From NCBI GenBank assembly GCA_002786915.1, contig PCUV01000029.1, positions 1 to 56,321 on the forward strand: DNA of 56,321 nucleotides. Reading direction: 5' to 3'. This DNA comes from Comamonadaceae bacterium CG12_big_fil_rev_8_21_14_0_65_59_15 (GTDB lineage: Bacteria > Pseudomonadota > Gammaproteobacteria > Burkholderiales > Burkholderiaceae_C). Positions 8,251 to 18,958 of the stretch are shown in pieces (the stretch's first letter is position 1; each line of letters opens with the position of its first letter). The notes below the pieces were generated by a model that was given only the letters and a program-made list of their open reading frames with translations, was not told the DNA's origin and searched no databases. A program made the translations under genes and the position numbers.

Positions 8251-8733
8251 ATGACCATCATCAAACCCTTGCTTCTGGCCGTTCTGGTAACCACCGCGCT
8301 GGGCGCGCAAGCCCGCTACAACGGTGAAGACCGTGGCCGCCCGGTCATGCCGTCTGAAGTCAACGCCAAGTGGCAAGCCGAATGTGGCAGCTGCCACATG
8401 GCCTACCCACCGGGGCTGTTGCCCGCCGCGTCGTGGAAGAAGGTCATGGCTGGACTCGACAAGCACTTTGGTACCGACGCCTCGCTGTCGGCCGCCGATG
8501 CCCAGGAGATCACCCGTTACCTGACCAAATACCCGTCGAACCGCTGGGACTCGAACGCTGCGCCGCTGCGCATTACCGACGGCGAATGGTTCAAGGCCAA
8601 GCACCTTAAGGGTGAAATCGCCCCCGAGGTCTGGAAGCGCGCTTCGGTGAACAGCCCCGGTAATTGCAATGCCTGCCATACGGGGGCTGCCAAGGGTGAC
8701 TTCAACGAGCACAACATCAGTATTCCCAAGTAA
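8251..8733 (+). CDS. Diheme cytochrome c (DHC family), second copy
   Basis: 160 residues from ATG 8251, which has AAGGAG just upstream overlapping the SHP stop; the longer open frame is not used. Signal peptide 1-21, heme sites CGSCH (45-49) and CNACH (139-143). It shares with the first DHC the blocks LLPAASWKKVMAGLDKHFGTD and KGDFNEHNISIPK, so the two are paralogues that arose by duplication around the SHP gene. Predicted periplasmic electron carrier between cytochrome b561 and SHP. Its TAA stop is the first codon of a repeated sequence also found after hemE. Confidence 0.87.
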   Translation: MTIIKPLLLAVLVTTALGAQARYNGEDRGRPVMPSEVNAKWQAECGSCHMAYPPGLLPAASWKKVMAGLDKHFGTDASLSAADAQEITRYLTKYPSNRWDSNAAPLRITDGEWFKAKHLKGEIAPEVWKRASVNSPGNCNACHTGAAKGDFNEHNISIPK

Positions 8734-8766
8734 GGGATGCGGAAATCACAAATATCCCGTTTCTGG
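8731..8766 (+). repeat. GCGGAAATCA repeat, copy A
   Basis: A 36-base stretch starting TAAGGGATGCGGAAATCA is 30/36 identical to 15225-15260 after hemE. Both contain AAATATCC in the middle. GGGAT ... ATCCC can pair here. It lies directly after the second DHC gene and includes its stop codon. Confidence 0.55.
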
Positions 8767-8865
8767 CGGCACTGATGGGCGCATTGCGTCGTTGCAATCC
8801 GCTTGTTTAAAGCACCCGCGCCGACCTGCTCGTGTCGGCGCTGTTTTCATTCCCGAGGTTTTGAC

Positions 8866-10056
8866 ATGCAACGCACCCTGATCTGGGACCTGCCCACCCG
8901 TTTGTTTCACTGGACGCTGGCGTCGAGCTTTGCGCTGGCGTGGCTCACCAGTGAAGGTGACCGCTGGCGCTCGATCCACGTGTTTCTGGGTTACCTGATT
9001 TTGGGGCTGGTGGTGTTCCGGCTCATCTGGGGTTTTGCCGGGTCGCATTTTTCGCGCTTTGCCAGCTTCTGGTTTGGCCCCAAGGAGGCGCTGGATTACC
9101 TCAAACAGGTCATGACGGGTCATGCCCCGCGCCATATCGGCCACAACCCCACAGGCAGCGTCGCCATCTACATCCTGCTGGCCATGGCCGTGGTGGTGGG
9201 GTTGAGCGGCATTGTCACGCTGGGTGGTGACGAACAGCAGGGGCTGGCGGCCGGGTGGTTCACCTTTGCCCAGGTGCAAATCATCAAGAAGGTGCACGAC
9301 CTGGGCGCCACGCTGATGCTGCTGGTGGTGTTCGGTCACATCACCGGGGTCGTGGTCGAAAGCGTGCTGCACAAGGAAAACCTGGCGCGTTCCATGGTCA
9401 CCGGCTTCAAGCAGGCCGCAGCAGGCACGCCGGTGGCGCAGCAACGCACCGCTATCGCTGTGCTGCTGCTGCTGGCCATGCTGGGCTTTGGCGGTTGGTG
9501 GTTTTACTACGCCATCGACCGCAACATCGATACCCAAGCCTGGCACGTCAAACTGGAAACCGGCATGGGCGAAGAGCCGCACGTCAAGTTTGTCGGTAAG
9601 CAGTTACCCGACAACAAACAATGGCGTGACGAATGCGGCGCCTGTCACGCGGTGTTTTACCCGGCCTTGCTGCCCGCACGCTCGTGGCAAAAAATCATGG
9701 CTGAGCAGGACAAGCACTTTGGCACCGACTTGGGTTTTGACGCGGCCACTACAGGTGCCATTCTGAAATTTATGGTGGACAACGCAGCAGAAAAGCACGT
9801 GATCGAGGCTGCGTTCAAGATCGAGCAGTCCATCCCCAAAGACGTTACGCCGCTGCGTGTGACTGAAGCCCCCTATTGGATCAACAAGCACCGAGAAATC
9901 GCAGCGGCAGACTGGGCCAACCCATTGGTCAAAAGCAAAAACAACTGCGCCGCTTGTCACACCGACGCCGATGACGGTACGTTTGAAGACGCCGCCATGC
10001 ACATTCCGCCGCGCCCCAAAGCGTCGGCTAGCGCCACCGCATCCGCCCCGCAGTAA
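8866..10056 (+). CDS. Cytochrome b561 fused to a C-terminal diheme cytochrome c (DHC) domain
   Basis: 396 residues from ATG 8866. Residues 1-180 are a four-helix di-heme cytochrome b561/hydrogenase b-subunit domain; H15, H38, H144 and H158 are candidate heme b ligands (FHW, IHVFLGY, KVHDLGA, FGHITG). A further helix at about 196-217 leads to a periplasmic DHC domain with CGACH (257-261) and CAACH (361-365) and the block LLPARSWQKIMAEQDKHFGTD. It should take electrons from the quinol pool and pass them across the membrane to its own DHC domain, then to the DHC and SHP proteins encoded upstream. The C-terminal Ala/Ser/Pro tail looks disordered. Confidence 0.88.
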   Translation: MQRTLIWDLPTRLFHWTLASSFALAWLTSEGDRWRSIHVFLGYLILGLVVFRLIWGFAGSHFSRFASFWFGPKEALDYLKQVMTGHAPRHIGHNPTGSVAIYILLAMAVVVGLSGIVTLGGDEQQGLAAGWFTFAQVQIIKKVHDLGATLMLLVVFGHITGVVVESVLHKENLARSMVTGFKQAAAGTPVAQQRTAIAVLLLLAMLGFGGWWFYYAIDRNIDTQAWHVKLETGMGEEPHVKFVGKQLPDNKQWRDECGACHAVFYPALLPARSWQKIMAEQDKHFGTDLGFDAATTGAILKFMVDNAAEKHVIEAAFKIEQSIPKDVTPLRVTEAPYWINKHREIAAADWANPLVKSKNNCAACHTDADDGTFEDAAMHIPPRPKASASATASAPQ

Positions 10057-10062
10057 CACAGC

Positions 10063-10230
10063 ATGCAAACGGGTGACGTTTGCGGTGCCCTGCGCAAGCC
10101 GCCCGTCGGCATTCAGACTTTGCGCAACATCATCGCGCAGCAATATGACAGCATCGCCTTGCAGGACATGGGGGCGGGGTTCAGCAAGACAAACCGCAAC
10201 GTCTTAGAATTCGAGGGCAAGGCGCTTTAA
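10063..10230 (+). CDS. Possible 55-residue open frame of unknown function
   Basis: An ATG-started frame (MQTGDVCGALRKP ... LEFEGKAL) fills most of the gap between the cytochrome module and the first EAL protein. It begins 6 bases after the cytochrome stop. No ribosome site precedes it, and I recognise no family. The residue mix (QTLRNIIAQQYDSIALQDMG) looks protein-like, so it may be the remnant of a longer gene, or chance. Confidence 0.2.
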   Translation: MQTGDVCGALRKPPVGIQTLRNIIAQQYDSIALQDMGAGFSKTNRNVLEFEGKAL

Positions 10231-10302
10231 TTTAAGTAGCAATACATGCCTCGCATACGCGCGCAGCTGTGATTTTTTCATCAAACTGATTGGGGCCCAC
10301 GT

Positions 10303-13300
10303 GTGAAACGCAACCGTAGTCTGCAACAACGCACCAGCCTGCTGCTGTGGTTGGTCGTCGCCAGCATGGTGCTTTCGATCGCCCTGGGCAGCTACTGGTT
10401 TTATCAAATCGCAGAAAGAATCGGCAGCACGGCGCGCCAGCAGACCAGTGCCTTGATCACGCTGGAAGAGAGCTTCTCTGATGCTGCAGGGGCCCTGGCC
10501 GATCAAACCCAGGAATGGAAAGACAGCCTGTTGCGGTCGCATGACCCGGCTCTGTTTGCACGCCATCAAAAGGATTTTCAGCTCCACGCGCAAGAGGTGC
10601 AGGGCAAGCTCGCACGCGCCCGCAGCTTGATGCAGGGCATGGGCCTGGCGACGGTCAATATCGAGCGCTTCCAGCGCGACCACCAGGTCTTGCTGCGGCA
10701 GTATCAGGACGCGCTGGGCGCGTTCGAGGGCGGACAAGCCTTGTCGTTTCGGGCAGTCGATGAGCGCGTGCGTGGTGCCGACCGGGCTTTGTTGGCCGAT
10801 TTGAAAGCCCAGCATCTGGCCCTTGAAAAGGACATTGCGCTCAGAGTGGCCACCTTGGGGATGGAAGACGCTCGCCCGTTTTGGCAGAACCTGTTTGAAG
10901 TCGGCACGCTGGTGGTGGTTTTGCCCTTGATCGGTTTGCTGGCATTTCTGGCTGCCTTGCGTGCGCTGCGGCAGTTGGGCCGAAACGATCGCCATGCCCG
11001 CGCCATTTATGAAGCCATTGGAGATGCCACCCTGGTAACCGATGCCCAGGGCCGGGTGCAATCGCTCAATGCCAGGGCGCAGACGCTGCTGGGTTGGCCG
11101 CTCATTGAAGCGCTTGGCAAACCGTTGGCCGAGGTGTTTGAGCTTTATGACAGTAACCAGCAGCGCCGCATTGAGTCGCCGGTGGACGTGGTTTTACGTG
11201 AGCGCAAGGTTCTGCCACTGGTTAGCGGCATGCAACTGCGACGGCGCGACGGCAGCTTTCTGGCCATCGAAGATTCTGCGGCACCGGTGTTTGATGACGC
11301 GGGCGAGCTGATCGGCGTAGTCATGGTGTTCCACGACGTGACGCGGCAACAGCAGACGCTGCGCTTGCTGCGAGAAAGTGAAGAGCGGCAGCGCCTGACG
11401 CTACAGTGGGCGGCGGATGCGGTATTTATTTGTGCCCGCGACGGCGCGATTGAGTATGCCAATGAAGCCGTAACCCAGGCGCTAGGCTACAGCCGTGACG
11501 AATTGAGCAGGATGACAGCCTATGACCTGGTTCCTGCCGCATGGCGCGATCAGTACCGGCAACTCGCCAGCAAGGTGCTCCAGGCTGACAACCATCGGGT
11601 ATTTGAAATCCGCTTGATCCGAAAAGATGGCAGCACCATGCCGATGGAGTTGAACATGGTGCGCTTGCCCGATGGGCGCGTGTATGGCTCCTGCCGCGAC
11701 CTGACCGAGCGCAAACATGCCGATAAGATTCAGCAACAGCAGGTGAAATTCATCAAGGCACTGAACCGCCTGGCCGAAGTCATTGCGCTCGATGATCAGG
11801 CCAGCAGATTGCTGGAAGGTACCGTCAAGATCATCGGTGAAACCATGGCGGTGGATCGCGCCTTGATCTATGACATTTCGTTTGAACAACGCCAGGTGAA
11901 AGGCTTGTGCGAATGGTTGGATCCGCTTCACCCTGAGATTCAGTCGACGCTGGCCACCTACGGGCTGGAAACCTTCATGGACGGCTGCACAGAGATGTTG
12001 CGCACGCGGCATTTTCAGGAAAGTCATGCCGATGCCATCAATGCGCTCCTGATCAACGACGGGTCGGGCCACATCTTGCACCAGCTCATGAAGATTCAAA
12101 GCGCACTCTGGTATCCGTTTGATTTTCGCGACCAGTCATACCATTTGCTGGTGTTGAATCAGGTCAAGACCCGCCGCACCTGGAGCACCGAAGAGCTGGC
12201 TTTCGTGGGAGCAGTCTGCCAGCAACTGAATGTTGCCCTGAACAAATTGAAGATGCTCGAAGAGCAGCGGCTGGCGTCAGAAAACTTGCGCATCGCGGCC
12301 TGTGCTTTTGAGTCGCAACAAGGCAGCGTGGTGACCGACACCCAGTGTGTCATGCTCAGGGTCAACCAGGCCTTTACGCGTATTACCGGCTACAGCGCCG
12401 AGGAGGTCATTGGGCAACATAGCCACATGCTGTCGTCGGGTCGGCACGATGCCTCTTTTTACGCCGCCATGTGGTCCAGCATCCAGCAGACCGGCGGCTG
12501 GCAGGGCGAAATCTGGAATCGGCGCAAAGACGGTAACGCCTACCCTGAGTGGCTGAACATCAGCGCCGTGGCAGACGCGCAGGGGAAGGTAACGCATTAC
12601 GTGGGTTGCTTTACGGACCTCACCGAGAGCAAGTCGGCCGAAAACCGGATCCGGCAGCTCGCTTTTTATGATTCATTGACCGGCTTGCCCAATCGTCAGT
12701 TGTTGCTCGATCGGCTGGCGCAGGCGCGCGCCGCCAGTGCGCGCAGTGAGCACCTGGGTGCACTGCTGTTGATTGATCTGGATAACTTCAAGATTCTCAA
12801 TGAAACCTCGGGCAGCCTGCAGGGCGACCTACTGCTGACCCAGGTGACCCAGCGATTGACAAGCTGCATTCGCGAAGGCGACACACTGGCACGCCTGGGT
12901 AGCGACGAATTTGTGGTGTTGCTCGAAGAATTGGGCGATGACGCGTTGGTGGCAGGTGAACGGGTTCAGGGGGTGGGGCAAAAAATACTTGCGGCACTCA
13001 GTCAGGTGTATGAATTGGGCAGTGTCGCGTATCACGGTAGCGCCAGTTGCGGTGTGACACTGTTTGGCGCGACGCACGATGAGGCCGTCGATGAACCACT
13101 CAAGCGTGCGGAACTGGCCATGTATCAGGCAAAAAATGCCGGTCGTAATACGCTGCGCTTCTTTGAGACGCAAATGCAGGTGGCGGTGCTCAGCCGCGTG
13201 GCGCTGGAGGCCGCGCTGGGTGATGCGTTGCTGCAAGGTCAATTGGTGCTCTATTACCAGGCGCAGGTCGTCAGCCATGGCCGTGTCACCGGGGCTGAGG

Positions 13301-13986
13301 CGTTGGTACGCTGGCAGCATCCGCAGCGCGGCCTGGTGCCACCGGCAGAATTTATCCCCTTGGCGGAAGAAACCGGTTTGATTTTGCCTTTGGGCCGCTG
13401 GGTGCTCGAGACGGCCTGTACTCAACTGGCGCAATGGGCCACCCAGCCTGCCCTGGCAGATCTGAAACTGGCGGTAAATGTCAGCGCGCGTCAATTCCGC
13501 CAAAAAGATTTTGTAGAGCAAGTGCTGGCTGTGCTGGCACACACCGGTGCCAACCCGCGAAACCTCAAGCTGGAGTTGACCGAGAGCATGCTGGCCGATG
13601 ATCTGGAAAGCATCGTTGACCGGATGTCACGGCTCAAGGCGCAGGGCGTGGGTTTTTCGCTGGATGATTTTGGCACTGGTTATTCGTCGCTGTCCTACCT
13701 GAAACGCTTGCCGCTGGACCAGCTCAAAATCGACCAGAGTTTTGTGCGCAACATCCTGACGGACTCAAATGACGCCGCTATTGCCAAGATGGTCATCGCA
13801 TTGGCAGGCAATCTGGGCCTGACCGTGATAGCCGAAGGGGTCGAGGTCGAAGCGCAACGCGACTTTCTGGCGCAACTGGGCTGCGACGCATGCCAAGGCT
13901 ATCTGTTCAGTCGCCCGCTGGCGGTGGCGGAGTTTCAGGCCTATGCGATTGAACGGGGTGCCAGTGTGGGATGTCCCCCACGCTGA
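10303..13986 (+). CDS. Membrane PAS/GAF/GGDEF/EAL protein, probable c-di-GMP phosphodiesterase
   Basis: 1227 residues from GTG 10303. Two membrane helices (about 12-34 and 203-225) bracket a periplasmic helical sensor region. Then two PAS domains (about 235-475), a GAF-like domain (490-650), a third PAS (655-780), GGDEF (785-955) and EAL (965-1220). The diguanylate cyclase active site is degenerate: GSDEF (866-870) instead of GGDEF, and the LDNFKILNETSGSLQGD block lacks the usual His, although an I-site-like REGD precedes it. The EAL side looks complete: EAL 999-1001, NVSARQ, ELTES, DDFGTGYSSL, KIDQSFV, AEGVE. I infer a phosphodiesterase with a regulatory GGDEF domain. Confidence 0.87.
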   Translation: MKRNRSLQQRTSLLLWLVVASMVLSIALGSYWFYQIAERIGSTARQQTSALITLEESFSDAAGALADQTQEWKDSLLRSHDPALFARHQKDFQLHAQEVQGKLARARSLMQGMGLATVNIERFQRDHQVLLRQYQDALGAFEGGQALSFRAVDERVRGADRALLADLKAQHLALEKDIALRVATLGMEDARPFWQNLFEVGTLVVVLPLIGLLAFLAALRALRQLGRNDRHARAIYEAIGDATLVTDAQGRVQSLNARAQTLLGWPLIEALGKPLAEVFELYDSNQQRRIESPVDVVLRERKVLPLVSGMQLRRRDGSFLAIEDSAAPVFDDAGELIGVVMVFHDVTRQQQTLRLLRESEERQRLTLQWAADAVFICARDGAIEYANEAVTQALGYSRDELSRMTAYDLVPAAWRDQYRQLASKVLQADNHRVFEIRLIRKDGSTMPMELNMVRLPDGRVYGSCRDLTERKHADKIQQQQVKFIKALNRLAEVIALDDQASRLLEGTVKIIGETMAVDRALIYDISFEQRQVKGLCEWLDPLHPEIQSTLATYGLETFMDGCTEMLRTRHFQESHADAINALLINDGSGHILHQLMKIQSALWYPFDFRDQSYHLLVLNQVKTRRTWSTEELAFVGAVCQQLNVALNKLKMLEEQRLASENLRIAACAFESQQGSVVTDTQCVMLRVNQAFTRITGYSAEEVIGQHSHMLSSGRHDASFYAAMWSSIQQTGGWQGEIWNRRKDGNAYPEWLNISAVADAQGKVTHYVGCFTDLTESKSAENRIRQLAFYDSLTGLPNRQLLLDRLAQARAASARSEHLGALLLIDLDNFKILNETSGSLQGDLLLTQVTQRLTSCIREGDTLARLGSDEFVVLLEELGDDALVAGERVQGVGQKILAALSQVYELGSVAYHGSASCGVTLFGATHDEAVDEPLKRAELAMYQAKNAGRNTLRFFETQMQVAVLSRVALEAALGDALLQGQLVLYYQAQVVSHGRVTGAEALVRWQHPQRGLVPPAEFIPLAEETGLILPLGRWVLETACTQLAQWATQPALADLKLAVNVSARQFRQKDFVEQVLAVLAHTGANPRNLKLELTESMLADDLESIVDRMSRLKAQGVGFSLDDFGTGYSSLSYLKRLPLDQLKIDQSFVRNILTDSNDAAIAKMVIALAGNLGLTVIAEGVEVEAQRDFLAQLGCDACQGYLFSRPLAVAEFQAYAIERGASVGCPPR

Positions 13987-14109
13987 GCTTTGCCAGCGCC
14001 AACCGGTGGACCTTGCCTGCGGGTTGAATCGCACGCGTTTGACACAGCACAGGTGGTACGGTGCGCCTGGTGACGATAATCGCGCCCTACCTTCTTTACC
14101 TGCTGCGTC

Positions 14110-15213
14110 ATGACCACTTCTTCCTTTGCCCCCCTGAAAAACGATACGTTTCTGCGCGCCTGCCTGCGCCAGGCCACCGACTACACCCCGATCTGGATGA
14201 TGCGCCAGGCCGGACGCTTTTTGCCGGAATACCGCGCCACGCGCGCCAAGGCGGGCAGCTTCATGGGGCTGGCCACAAACACCGACTACGCTACCGAGGT
14301 CACGATCCAGCCCACCGAGCGCTTTCCGATCGATGCGGCCATTCTGTTCAGCGACATCCTGACCGTGCCCGACGCCATGGGCTTGGGCCTGTCGTTTGCC
14401 GAGGGCGAAGGCCCCAAATTTGCCACTGCCGTGCGAGACGAAGCCGCCGTGGCCCAACTGGCCGTGCCCGACATGGCCAAGCTGCGCTACGTGTTTGACG
14501 CCGTCACCTCGATCCGCAAGGCCCTGAACGGGCGTCTGCCGCTGATTGGCTTTAGCGGCAGCCCTTGGACGCTGGCGTGCTACATGGTTGAAGGCGGCAG
14601 CTCCGACGACTACCACCGCGTCAAGACCATGCTGTACAGCCGCCCGGATCTGCTGCACCGCATCTTGCAAATCAACGCCGACGCGGTAGCGCTGTACCTC
14701 AACACGCAGATCGAATCCGGTGCGCAGGCAGTGATGGTGTTTGACAGTTGGGGCGGCGTGCTGGCCGACGGCGCGTTCCAGGAGTTCAGTCTGGCCTACA
14801 ACCGCCGCGTGCTGAGCCAGTTGCACAAGAGCTGGAACGGGGCCACGATTCCCAGTATTCTGTTCACCAAGGGCGGCGGCCTGTGGTTGCGAGAAATGGA
14901 GCCGCTGGACTGCAACGTGCTGGGGGTGGACTGGACGGTTAACCTGGCCAAGGCGCGCACCATCGTCGGTGGCAGCAAGGCGATCCAAGGCAATCTGGAC
15001 CCGGCCGCGTTGTTTGCCCCGCCCGCGCAGATCGAGCAAGAGGTGATTCGCACCCTGAACGCGTTTGGCACACCGTACACCGGCGACGCAACCGGCCCGA
15101 CACACATCTTCAACCTGGGCCACGGCATCAGCCAGCACACCCCGGTTGAACACGTGGCAGCCTTGGTGGAAGCCGTGCACAAGCATTCGCGCGCCATGCG
15201 CGGCGCATGCTGA
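14110..15213 (+). CDS. hemE: Uroporphyrinogen III decarboxylase
   Basis: 367 residues, standard length. It converts uroporphyrinogen III to coproporphyrinogen III by four decarboxylations in heme biosynthesis, as a cytoplasmic homodimer. Diagnostic blocks: [14 protein letters not shown] near the N-terminus (substrate-binding Arg pair), [13 protein letters not shown] (catalytic Asp), [23 protein letters not shown] and the C-terminal NLGHGI. Heme supply suits the neighbouring cytochrome genes, although the EAL protein lies between. A repeated element follows the stop. Start ATG 14110. Confidence 0.97.
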   Translation: MTTSSFAPLKNDTFLRACLRQATDYTPIWMMRQAGRFLPEYRATRAKAGSFMGLATNTDYATEVTIQPTERFPIDAAILFSDILTVPDAMGLGLSFAEGEGPKFATAVRDEAAVAQLAVPDMAKLRYVFDAVTSIRKALNGRLPLIGFSGSPWTLACYMVEGGSSDDYHRVKTMLYSRPDLLHRILQINADAVALYLNTQIESGAQAVMVFDSWGGVLADGAFQEFSLAYNRRVLSQLHKSWNGATIPSILFTKGGGLWLREMEPLDCNVLGVDWTVNLAKARTIVGGSKAIQGNLDPAALFAPPAQIEQEVIRTLNAFGTPYTGDATGPTHIFNLGHGISQHTPVEHVAALVEAVHKHSRAMRGAC

Positions 15214-15224
15214 ACGCTGGGCTA

Positions 15225-15260
15225 TAAGGGACGCGGAAATCATAAATATCCAATTTCCGC
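15225..15260 (+). repeat. GCGGAAATCA repeat, copy B
   Basis: TAAGGGACGCGGAAATCA followed by TAAATATCC and ATTTCCGC; 30/36 identical to 8731-8766. In this copy GCGGAAAT and ATTTCCGC form an 8-bp stem with a 12-base loop. It begins 12 bases after the hemE stop. Confidence 0.55.
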
Positions 15261-15342
15261 CTCCCCTAAGGGCTTGTCCAACTACGGGCCTTAGCACTAT
15301 TTGAGCTGTTTTTGAAGCGGCTTCGACAATATTTTTTGTTAC

Positions 15343-15351
15343 TTATGCACA
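15343..15351 (+). promoter_or_regulatory. DnaA-box-like site
   Basis: TTATGCACA fits the relaxed DnaA box TTWTNCACA. Located in an AT-rich stretch between hemE and priA. Confidence 0.3.
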
Positions 15352-15528
15352 AAAATGGGCTATGGGCCAGAATTGTGGAATCGGCAGAGCTGGAACAGCT
15401 ACCAAAGCCGTAGCATGGCTAAGCTGTTGATTTTGAAAGGTTTTAAATTTTGCATGTTTTTTGGGCAAAGTGACAAAGCCCTTGATTTTCAAGGCCTGCG
15501 GAGCACTATCGACGAGCTATCAACAAAG

Positions 15529-15537
15529 TTATCCACA
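15529..15537 (+). promoter_or_regulatory. Perfect DnaA box
   Basis: TTATCCACA is the strongest known DnaA-binding nonamer. It lies 98 bases before the priA start and on the same strand as the site at 15343, so DnaA could affect priA transcription. A single perfect site may still occur by chance. Confidence 0.4.
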
Positions 15538-15634
15538 GATGCACGGGATGACTGCTAAAACCCCAAAAAATCAACAAGTTAACGCTTGTTTCACCAGTTC
15601 ACTTGAACAAAACCCGGCAACCTGCCAACCTACC

Positions 15635-17779
<2,145 letters not shown>

Positions 17780-17814
17780 TTGGTTGGCGAAGAACCATCG
17801 CTTTTGCCCAACCC

Positions 17815-17890
17815 GCCGGACGAGCCCCGCAGGCGAGCGCCTCATACTGGAGTACCAGAAATCGGCGCTCACCTGCGGGGCTCATCCGGC
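17815..17890. repeat. 27-bp inverted repeat with nested hairpin
   Basis: Arms 17815-17841 and 17864-17890 are reverse complements at 25 of 27 positions (GCCGGACGAGCCCCGCAGG and its complement). The 22-base loop contains its own stem CTGG-AGTA-CCAG. No T-run follows, so a simple terminator is not indicated. It starts 36 bases after priA and might act as a bidirectional transcript end or a REP-type element. Confidence 0.7.
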
Positions 17891-18055
17891 TAGCCGTTGT
17901 CGGGGAGCCATCAGCGTTTTGATACGCTGTCCAGCGCGGTGACTGGCTTTGGTGACCGACGATTTCGGGTACCCCCGTATGAGGAGGCCGCCAAAGACTG
18001 CCGCCGCGCGGGTTTAACGCGACATCGCTACAAATTTATCCTGCAGGGTCTGAAT

Positions 18056-18161
18056 TGAGGGGGCAGAGCTGAAGATCTGTCCCGCAGCATAAAGTGAGGG
18101 GACAGAGCTAAAGATTTGTCCCGCTTTAAAGTGAGGGGACAGAGCTAAAGATCTGTCCCGC
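18056..18161. repeat. Three tandem GGGGACAGAGCT palindromic units
   Basis: Units of 30 bases at 18056-18085, 18095-18124 and 18132-18161 share TGAGGGGACAGAGCTAAAGA / TCTGTCCCGC with few changes; starts are 39 and 37 bases apart. Each unit folds as GGGACAG ... CTGTCCC around a 10-base loop. The last unit ends 6 bases from the stop of the minus-strand gene. This looks like a REP-type array of the kind often seen in Burkholderiales; no REP-associated transposase is in the window. Confidence 0.7.
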
Positions 18162-18166
18162 AGGTA

Positions 18167-18958
18167 TCAGGCAGCCTTTGTAGCAATCACGACCTGGAAA
18201 TTGCCAAAGAACACCACGTGGCGTTCGCAGGTGATGCCGGGCATGGCTTCGAGCATTTCCAAGGGGTCGTGCGTATTCCAAAGCGCCAGACCGTAGGGTT
18301 CAAACACCTTGAAATAGGTCCAGCTCAGGGCGCGCAGTACCCACGGACGCGGTTTATGAAACTCACCCAGAAACAATTTGCCACCCGGTTGCAGCACGCG
18401 AACAGCCTCTTTGAGCGCCTCGCCCTTGAGGTGGTGTGGCAACTCATGCAGCAAAAAGAACATGATATTGGCGCTGACCGATGCGTCGGGTTGCTTCATG
18501 GCCACGGCGTTGTCCTGCACATAGACCATCTTGTCAGCATAGTCGGTCAGCTTGTGCTCGGAATGGTCCAATTCGTTCTGAATAATGTCGGCCACCACCA
18601 CTTTGCCGGCGCCGGAGCGCACGGCCGCTTCCACCACGCGCGGCATCACGTTGCCAAACGCGCACGAGGTAATCAGTGCATTTTTACCGCGCAAGTCCAT
18701 TTGCTGGATGGCGTGCGTAATGATCGACACCAATCGGCTGTACTGAAACAACAAAATGGCAGCAATGACGGGCTGGTAATCGACAAACCGGATTAGCCGC
18801 ATGTTGGAATAGATCGGATAGACGTGCGCCGCTTCGTGTGTGAGCTGCCCCATGGCACCACGCATCAACAGCGCACCACGCGTCATGGTAAAGAAAAATA
18901 GCGCCGTACCACTGAGCACCACGATCAGCGCCACCATGCTGTATGTCAACCAGGTCAT
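18167..18958 (-). CDS. RquA-like SAM-dependent enzyme (candidate rhodoquinone biosynthesis)
   Basis: 263 residues with a class I methyltransferase fold but a broken motif I: NALITSCAFGNVMPRVVEAA replaces the usual GxGxG loop. Downstream blocks NIMFFLLHELPHHLKGEALKEA, VLQPGGKLFLGEFHKPRPW and YFKVFEPYGLALW resemble what I remember of RquA, which converts ubiquinone to rhodoquinone using SAM as amino donor. An N-terminal membrane helix (about 5-27, ending FFFTMT) precedes the domain and would anchor it at the quinone pool. AAGGA lies before the ATG. Rhodoquinone is a low-potential quinone used for fumarate reduction. An ordinary quinone or lipid methyltransferase is the alternative; my assignment is from memory of the family. 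Confidence 0.5.
   Translation of the reverse strand: MTWLTYSMVALIVVLSGTALFFFTMTRGALLMRGAMGQLTHEAAHVYPIYSNMRLIRFVDYQPVIAAILLFQYSRLVSIITHAIQQMDLRGKNALITSCAFGNVMPRVVEAAVRSGAGKVVVADIIQNELDHSEHKLTDYADKMVYVQDNAVAMKQPDASVSANIMFFLLHELPHHLKGEALKEAVRVLQPGGKLFLGEFHKPRPWVLRALSWTYFKVFEPYGLALWNTHDPLEMLEAMPGITCERHVVFFGNFQVVIATKAA

Larger units (their letters stand above)
15214..15634. other. Gene-free hemE-priA interval with repeat and DnaA-box-like sites
   Basis: 421 bases with no convincing gene; more AT-rich than the surroundings. It holds copy B of the GCGGAAATCA repeat (15225-15260) and two DnaA-box-type sequences (15343 and 15529). A reading frame extending priA upstream to 15461 exists but its residues do not resemble PriA. 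Confidence 0.6.
17780..18166. other. Gene-free convergent interval priA / rquA-like, rich in repeats
   Basis: 387 bases between convergent genes. It contains a 27-base inverted repeat (17815-17890) and a three-unit array (18056-18161). A short open frame on the plus strand ending at about 18057 reads VPPYEEAAKDCRRAGLTRH, which looks protein-like but has no start or recognisable family; it may be a gene remnant. Confidence 0.6.

Noticed and set aside
13765..15297. Long minus-strand open frame (510 codons) opposite hemE
   Set aside because: It mirrors the codon pattern of hemE in a GC-rich genome, has no recognisable domains and no ribosome site.
15214..15634. Replication origin between hemE and priA
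   Set aside because: Only two DnaA-type sites, no dnaA, dnaN or rpmH nearby, and no clear unwinding element.
18056..18161. CRISPR array
   Set aside because: Only three units, with 7-9 base gaps between them instead of 30-40 base spacers, and each unit is a palindrome; no cas genes.
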